This document shows, one piece after another, positions 57,690 to 64,000 of a DNA stretch of 64,000 bases. Every line of letters starts with the position of its first letter. Positions within the stretch are counted from its first letter, which is position 1. Below the pieces are notes generated by a model that was not told where the DNA came from, ran no database searches, and saw only the letters and a program-made list of their open reading frames with translations. A program made the position numbers and the translations under genes. The stretch is from Cryptomeria japonica. Taxonomy: Eukaryota; Streptophyta; Pinopsida; Cupressales; Cupressaceae. The stretch spans positions 236,633,922-236,697,921 of the forward strand of contig NC_081406.1 in the NCBI RefSeq assembly GCF_030272615.1. The letters are read 5' to 3'.

Positions 57690-58048
57690 GTGTATTCTTT
57701 TTTAATTGTTCTCCATCAGAGTAGTGAACCTCTCTTTCTTTGTTTTCAGCAGTGAGCCTTTCTTTGTAAAAATCACCTTAACAGGTGTCACCCTAATAGG
57801 TGCTCATATATTGAGAATAGTATTCTTTGTGGTTTTCCCCTTAATAGGGTTTTTCGTGTAAAATTTAGTCATTCATTATGTACGATATGGTATGTTTTTC
57901 ATGTTCTTTCATTCTCATGTATATTTTTTTGTGGATTAGATGATAAAGTTAAGTTACTATGGATATGATTAAAGGAAAAAATGTGGATTTCTTTGTACAA
58001 CTGATTCACCCCCCCTCTTAGTTGTCTTGTGCGTAAGAACATTCAACA
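57690..58048 (+). repeat. 3' part of a copia-type LTR
   Basis: The stretch ends GAACATTCAACA, followed at once by a primer-binding-like TTCTATCAGAG and then copia gag (58106 onward). It holds plant LTR-like blocks (GATTCACCCCCCCTCTTAG near 58001). The LTR start could not be found. Confidence 0.5.
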
Positions 58049-58051
58049 ATT

Positions 58052-58670
58052 TCTATCAGAGTTTTGGTTCCTTGGAGAAGATCTTAACCCTTTGAGAAGA
58101 TCTTGATGGCACACAAACTGACAATCCTTATGTTTGATGAACCCAGCTATGCATTCTAGAAAATGAAGATGCAAGGTTACCTAATTTCTCTTGGCTTTAA
58201 ATTTTGGATTTTTGTTACACAAAATAATATCAAGTCGTTGACTCTCGTGAACACTCCAAATGAGATAAATTTATTTGAAGACAATGAAAAGGCAACATTT
58301 TCTATCTTTAGTTATCTTTCTTAGACTGAATGAACAAAAGTTGTATCTTTAGAATCTACTCATAAGGTTTGGAATAAATTAGAAAAGACTTATGAAGGAG
58401 ACGATACAATTAAACAAGCTAAGTTGCAAAATGCTAAAACTAAATATGAATGCTTGTAGATGGATGAAGAAGACAATATAACTAGATACCTACAGAAGAT
58501 GGATATTGTGGTAAATGAGATCAGAGGTCTTGGTCAAATGTATTGAAATGGATATAATCCTTTTTTTTTGGATGATGGGTGTGAGATCATAAAAAGGTCT
58601 AGAACTGTGATTGCAACAGGAAAGAGGACATGTGGAAATGTTTATCAATTGAGAATAGCTAACAGATATT
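58052..58670 (+). mobile_element. Ty1/copia gag remnant, second copy
   Basis: A near duplicate of 1-604. It reads MAHKLTILMFDEPSYAF and KVWNKLEKTYEGDD with ITRYLQKMD. It is broken, sharing its breaks with the first copy, and ends at the same point (AGCTAACAGATATT), after which the two copies differ. A GA-rich run (58681-58712) then joins it to the terpene synthase block. Confidence 0.78.
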
Positions 58671-59112
58671 ACCTGATGGCCTAGAGAGAGGGAGAGAGAG
58701 GGGGAGAGAGCTTATTTTGTAGTGATAAAATTAGAACTTGATCAAGAAGATAAAATCCTCAAATAACCACTATTTCTTTATTAGCTTCCACACAAATAGA
58801 GTTAAAAGAAAAGCGCAATAGAATAAGGAAAATTGAACATGAAGAAACATGTAACAAACTATAATGTACACAAGAAAGTCTAATTACAATCTTTTACAAT
58901 TTTTAATTAATATGATATTAGATTGAAACACATGGGATCTTTCCATTTAACTCATTTGAATTTCATGAAATATATCTAAACAACATAACTCAATTTTTTA
59001 TTTTTTTTAAATAAAAAAAAAAATTATCAAGTGTCTAAGATTGCATAGAAAAGAAGAATATAATTTCTAATTCGAGTAACTTTTTAAATTTATTAAATGA
59101 GAAATTTAAATT

Positions 59113-60170
59113 GGTATCTGGGGATGTTTCATCTCTAACCATCTTCTCCTTCTACAAGGTAGTTACATCATTGACTCTCTTAAGGAAATCGGCACTGTTG
59201 TGCATGGCTTCCTTACTGACCTCCACCAAACCCTTTAATTTTCTCTTCAATTTTTTAATTTCTTTCTCCATCTTGTCAAATTTCACCTCATTCTCAGTCT
59301 TCATAGTCTCGATGTCCTTCACAATTTGTTGGGAAAGAAAAAGTTCCTCAGTCTTATCTAGTGTAGGAATCTCAGTGAACATGGCTATGAGATCTTACTG
59401 TTTCAGAATATTAATTTCCCCAAAGAACCATCAAAAATATTTTTCCTGATACATCTGCGATTTCCCCAGAAGAAAATCAACATCCTTTTCATTATCTTTG
59501 TTCTTATTTGGGTCCACATTGAGAGGGATGTCGAGCTTTATTTCATTAGCCTCCTTGTCACAAATCAATGCCTTACCAGTCTTTTGTTTTTTCATATTTT
59601 GTGGTCCCACAATGTGGGTCCGTGAAAAAGGGGTTTTCTGCTTAGCAGCCCATCTCAGAGGAGTTTTTCTACTGCTACTAGTACCAAGGGTGGTGGTTAT
59701 TAGGGGACCCTCATCCTTCGAGGGTTTATATTTTGAATCCTCTAACACTTGGACATCATTCTAATCCATAGCTTTCCCACCCTATGTATCATCAAACTCC
59801 ATATGCGACACATCATGCACCTCTTGGCTGGCTAAAGACTTAGGGTTTTTCAGAGAGGGGGAAGGCTTTACCTCATGGGCCCTCACATACTCCATGATTA
59901 AGATTATTAAATCCTCATGAAGAATCGGGTTATCCTCATTCTTTGCATGCTTTCTAATAGATAACTCTAGGGACGATAATAAGTAAAACAGAATAGAAAT
60001 TCTCTTACCATGTCTAAAATGATTCAAAATAGTGAAATGGTAACAAAAAACACTAGCAAAGTTCCCGTCGAGGGTAATGTACCTAATGATGAACTATGGC
60101 ATGTCCACCTAGAGACTCTGAAGGTCCAACCAGTTGTAGCCTCCATCTGAGTTCTTCTTAACCCTACTCC
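59113..60170 (-). pseudogene. R1-family protein remnant (R2) inserted in copy 2 flank
   Basis: Minus-strand pieces: IIRYITLDGNFASVFCYHFT, ILNHFRHGKRISILFYLLSS and NPILHEDLIILIM (60130-59890), then a polar middle (59431-59748, with STSS- and Lys-rich runs) and a coiled-coil end (59152-59382, ETMKTENEVKFDKMEKEIKK and on). This mirrors the R1 protein at 22542-24000. Stops near 59765 and 59430 and elsewhere break it. No poly(A) tail or target-site duplication was found, so it is a truncated copy. Function is unknown. Confidence 0.5.
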
Positions 60171-61832
60171 TTTTACTAATGAATTAATTTGTTATATATG
60201 TATATATATTGAAACTAAAAAAATAAATGAAATTAAGTTTAATTATATGAAATTATGTTCAATATATATATAAACATAGACATGGGAAAAAAATCTTATG
60301 AAAATTGCATGGCTATTTATTTCTTAGAGAAACATACACAAGTGTATACAATCATTCGGTACACATAGATGATGAATAAATCATAATTATTATGATATAT
60401 TGCATATATCAAAGGATACCATTATTTTATTTTATTCTATAAAAGTGGAAAATACCACTAAACTTTATTAATTATATAAATTTTACAATCTTGGTTCAAA
60501 GAGCACCAGTAGGAAAGAACCAGGCAAAGAAAACCTTTGGTCTTGCTCATGCAAAGGACACCATTATTAATAACACATATGTAACCTAATTAAAAATTCA
60601 CATAGGAATAGGTTCAATCATGGTTTTAGTTATAAGATTCTTTGTCTCAATGCCTAAAACATTAAATCTGTCTCTTTCTCTGTAGAGAAGCTAGAGACCT
60701 TTTGATAAAGCATATGCATGATCTTTGGCAATTATTGGAACATTATCAATTTTAAAATATTCCCAATTTAATTCTTTGAGTTTTTCATCAACTAAATAAT
60801 TCAGATACTCCAATGCATTTTCCTCTATAGATCCTGGATGGTCTTTCATATAACAGGTTATACATGATTAAGATTATTAAATCTTCATGAAGAATCGGGT
60901 TATCCTCATTCTTTGCATGCTTTCTAATAGATAACTCTAGGGATGATAATAAGTAAAACAGAATAGAAATTCTCTTGCCATGTCTAAAATGATTCAAAAT
61001 AGTGAAATGGTAACAAAAAACACTAGCAAAGTGCCCATCGAGGGTAATGTACCTAATGATGAACTATGGCATGTCCACCTAGAGACTCTGAAGGTCCAAC
61101 CAGTTGTAGCCTCCATCTGAGTTCTTCTTAACCCTACTCCTTTTACTAATGAATTAATTTTTTATATATGTATATATATTGAAACTAAAAAAATAAATGA
61201 AATTAAGTTTAATTATATGAAATTATGTTCAATATATATATAAACATAGACATGGGAAAAAAATCTTATGAAAATTGCATGGCTATTTATTTCTTAGAGA
61301 AACATACACAAGTGTATACAATCATTCGGTACACATAGATGATGAATAAATCATAATTATTATGATATATTGCATATATCAAAGGATACCATTATTTTAT
61401 TTTATTCTATAAAAGTGGAAAATACCACTAAACTTTATTAATTATATAAATTTTACAATCTTGGTTCAAAGAGCACCAGTAGGAAAGAACCAGGCAAAGA
61501 AAACCTTTGGTCTTGCTCATGCAAAGGACACCATTATTAATAACACATATGTAACCTAATTAAAAATTCACATAGGAATAGGTTCAATCATGGTTTTAGT
61601 TATAAGATTCTTTGTCTCAATGCCTAAAACATTAAATCTGTCTCTTTCTCTGTAGAGAAGCTAGAGACCTTTTCATAAAGCATATGCATGATCTTTGGCA
61701 ATTATTGGAACATTATCAATTTTAAAATATTCCCAATTTAATTCTTTGAGTTTTTCATCAACTAAATAATTCAGATACTCCAATGCATTTTCCTCTGTAG
61801 ATCCTGGATGGTCTTTCATATAACAGGTTATA
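59893..61832. repeat. Recent 970-bp tandem duplication
   Basis: 59893-60862 and about 60863-61832 are offset by exactly 970 bp and differ at fewer than about ten sites (for example GGACGATAAT and GGATGATAAT). The unit joins the end of R2 sequence, an AT-rich stretch and most of the last terpene synthase exon. The junction has the short match CATGAT. Confidence 0.95.
60598..60862 (-). pseudogene. Terpene synthase last exon, partial extra copy
   Basis: A third copy of exon 7 made by the 970-bp duplication. It lacks the first 30 or so bases, including the acceptor and AEVDRGE. It reads DHAYALSKGL, then TAG, then LLYRERDRFNV and ends IEPIPM. It cannot be spliced or translated as part of a working gene. 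Confidence 0.85.
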
Positions 61833-61864
61833 CATGATACTACTTCTCCATGATCTGCCTCAGC
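61568..61864 (-). pseudogene. Terpene synthase exon 7, copy 2
   Basis: It matches 25790-26086. It reads AEADHGEVVSCITCYMKDHP, with Arg to His in the second metal motif (DRGE to DHGE), and ends TKTMIEPIPM. Two in-frame stops interrupt it (TGA and TAG at about 61672-61683 and 61661: AYAL, stop, KGL, stop, LLYRERD). Confidence 0.88.
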
Positions 61865-61990
61865 CTTCAAAAATAATATCATATTTTTCATAAATTTTCA
61901 TATATAATTCTTTTTAAATAAAACCAATTGATCATATGCATGAACAAATATGAAGTTTTGAAAGATAAATTATCTAAACTTATAGCATAC

Positions 61991-62239
61991 CTTGAAATTC
62001 TTTGTGTCACCTCTTAATCTAAGGGTTAAGCACAAGATCTCATTGAACCTTGATGGATAATCGATTTCTTTAATAGAATCATTAGAAATGGGAACATCTA
62101 ATAAGAGTACAGGCTGTAAGGTCACAACACGAGCCCCAAAGATTACTTTTCCATTCTCTTAATATTCCTCCAAAGATGGTATATAACCCATAGCAAGCCA
62201 CTTTGCTTCTTGAAAGTAAGCATCTATGTAAACTTCCCA
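61991..62239 (-). pseudogene. Terpene synthase exon 6, copy 2
   Basis: It matches 26211-26459. The splice acceptor AG has become AA (62240-62241 in plus TT), and TTA to TAA makes a stop at 62159-62161 (SLEEY, stop, ENGKV). The metal motif [10 protein letters not shown] is kept. It is clearly non-functional. Confidence 0.88.
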
Positions 62240-62351
62240 TTGTATTTAAACAATATTCCAAGTTGATATTAATACTTTAAATTGATTAAATTCCTAAGAA
62301 CAATAGAAAATAATATTCAAAATGAATACTAAATCAAATATCTATAAAAAA

Positions 62352-62440
62352 TTGGGGATGACCCTGCACTACAATGGTTCTTGTCCGCCTAGTCTTAATG
62401 TTGGGTTCTAAGTTCAATTCCGACCTGAGCTGGTTTGGAT
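62352..62440 (+). repeat. tRNA-like SINE fragment, copy 2
   Basis: The same segment as 26573-26665 within the duplicated intron, with box B-like GTTCAATTCCG. It is inherited through the block duplication. Confidence 0.3.
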
Positions 62441-62544
62441 GATGATAAATGGGTGATAGAGGATGGAGTTGGGAGAATGACCAATGAAAAAAGAAAGGAT
62501 TGTGGTGGGTGGGTCAATGGCAGCAGGAGATTGATGGAGATGAT

Positions 62545-64000
62545 GTCCTTTTTTCTCCATCCTTTATAACTAGACAAGTGATATGAAATAAATATCTCTA
62601 GTTCACTTGGGTTTGTAGAATAAATATTTTTTTAATCCATTGTTATCCTATTTTCTCACCCTCTATAATTTCTCTTTCATTGAGATTTTTTTCTTCATGG
62701 CATTCATTTAGGTCATGATAGTTTCCTAGCTTCTTAGATATTGGCATCATTCAAACACCTCATTTGGAGTTGCCTATATTAATGGAGTTCTCAAACTAGA
62801 TTTATTTTACATTTTTTTTATTCAATCTAGTATCAATTTCCTGCCAATGTATTTTATTTGAAGCCACAACACCTTGACCTAATTACATGGTTATAATTTA
62901 TAGTTTCTCAATAGATGTTCTATTTTGTTTTCAACTCTAGATTAGTATAAATTGAATTATTTTAATGGAAGTGCTGGATGTTTTATTTTCATAATAAATT
63001 TTTTCATGCTTACTTATTTTTATCATTATAAATAGTCACAAACGAACTAATTGGAACTATAATTTTTATGTGTTTAACAAACTTAGTCAATAAAATGAGT
63101 TTTTTTTGTACTCTTAGTAAAGTACTTCTCAAATAATTCTACCATCATTTTATGATTAATGGAACCACTCGCACAATAATTGTTTTTTATCATCATCTCC
63201 TTAGTGGAGGGGTTGGATTACTTCCTCTTAAGAAATTATTCTAGTAATATGTGAGGTCATATCAAGGAGTTACTTTTTCTTTATTAACCTACCTAAGAAA
63301 TATTGTTGTTTATTGTAGTTCAATACCCTCAAGATGGCTCGGAATACCCTAACATTCATTTTAAAGTGTCACCCTATTGAATTCTACATTAGTAGGAGGA
63401 GAGATCTCTCCCTCCTCCTAGTGCACTGGCATGTTCTTAGTGATATGATGGGTGATGTACTCCTTACTTTAGTTGTTTTTATTTGATTCTAGTTTTTAAT
63501 CAATTATATTTTGGTAGGTCATGCACACCTACCAATTTTGTTTCATTGTAAACCTTCTATTATATACACCTATAATTCTAAGATTAATAAAAATCTAAGG
63601 TTAGAAAGCTAAAATTAAAAATGAAACAAACTTAGAATAGTAAATAATAAAAATAAAAGATAAGTCCTAGATCACACTAATAGGAAAAGGCCCTCATACT
63701 CAATATATGAAATCATTTACAATAATTTTTTGCTAACCTAATATAAATAAATAAATGATGAATTTCTAGATTAATATAGATTTTTATTATCAATAATGAT
63801 TAACAAGTACAATAAATAATAATAAAAATATTCTCTTTATATACAAGAAAAATAGAGGTCAATAGATCAATAGAATTGAGAGAAGATTGTTTTTATACAT
63901 AAGCTATTTTGTAACTTATTTTATAATTGAATGAAGATATACATTTTACGTTCTCATTTTTTAATAGTTATCATCCTTTTTAATGAATTAATGAGATATA
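62545..64000. other. Duplicated intron sequence of terpene synthase copy 2
   Basis: It matches 27665-29222 of copy 1 without the 48-bp and 59-bp duplications. No exon was found. The last 35 bp (63967-64000) no longer match. Confidence 0.7.

Larger units (their letters stand above)
58709..63966 (-). repeat. Second copy of the terpene synthase 3' block
   Basis: Blocks matching copy 1: 58709-59110 with 25007-25395; 61459-62540 with 25680-26764; 62545-63966 with 27665-29222. Order and strand are the same. By eye, identity is about 93-95 percent. Likeness fades about 35 bp before the window end, just short of where exon 5 would be expected, so either the duplication ends there or an indel intervenes. 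It is interrupted by repeat sequence (59113-60470) and a tandem duplication. Confidence 0.85.

Noticed and set aside
1-64000. CRISPR arrays, bacterial operons or a defence-type gene cluster
   Set aside because: The window is plant nuclear DNA; no regular short spacer array or coherent gene cluster was seen.

Overview
This window is nuclear DNA of a seed plant, most likely a conifer or other gymnosperm. The only host gene locus recognised is a terpene synthase on the minus strand (25790-31154). Its protein motifs and exon breaks fit the gymnosperm TPS-d1 group (RRX8W, DDIYD, RLRGDT with AEVDRGE, ending EPVPM). By memory of family sequences it is closest to Cupressaceae or Taxaceae type monoterpene synthases, but no search was possible. 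Nearly everything else is repeats: Ty1/copia elements, one LINE, poly(A)-tailed retroposons and old non-coding repeat sequence. The base composition is AT-rich and no tRNA gene, rRNA gene or CRISPR array was seen.

Layout. 1-604 is a broken copia gag piece. 985-2745 is a large imperfect inverted repeat. 3610-7725 is old LTR-like repeat sequence with tandem repeats. 7726-24023 is a deep nest: an old LTR-like repeat holds retroposon R1 (22466-24008); copia element B (7726-22460) lies inside one target-site duplication of R1; young copia element A (10776-17816) lies inside the reverse transcriptase region of B. The long leader of A carries an antisense piece of a host RNA-binding protein gene and four TTTGGCGG motifs.

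25007-31241 is the terpene synthase locus. Seven exons with clean splice sites can be placed, but one exon and a further stretch of about 70 codons are gone and one exon carries an in-frame stop, so it is called a pseudogene. 33300-40868 is a decayed L1-type LINE with an RNase H domain and a clear target-site duplication. 44244-53182 is a second poly(A)-type retroposon (R3), split by copia element C (44405-51111). 53200-58048 is old non-coding repeat sequence ending in an LTR-like end, followed by a second copia gag piece (58052-58670).

58709-63966 is a second, diverged copy of the 3' part of the terpene synthase locus (last two exons, intron and 3' flank). It has its own lesions, an inserted piece of the R1 protein family, and a recent 970-bp tandem duplication that makes a third partial last exon.

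No cooperating gene set or new molecular system was found. The most notable items are the terpene synthase pseudogene and its downstream copy, the RNA-binding-protein capture and TTTGGCGG cluster in element A, and an unnamed protein family carried by poly(A)-tailed retroposons.
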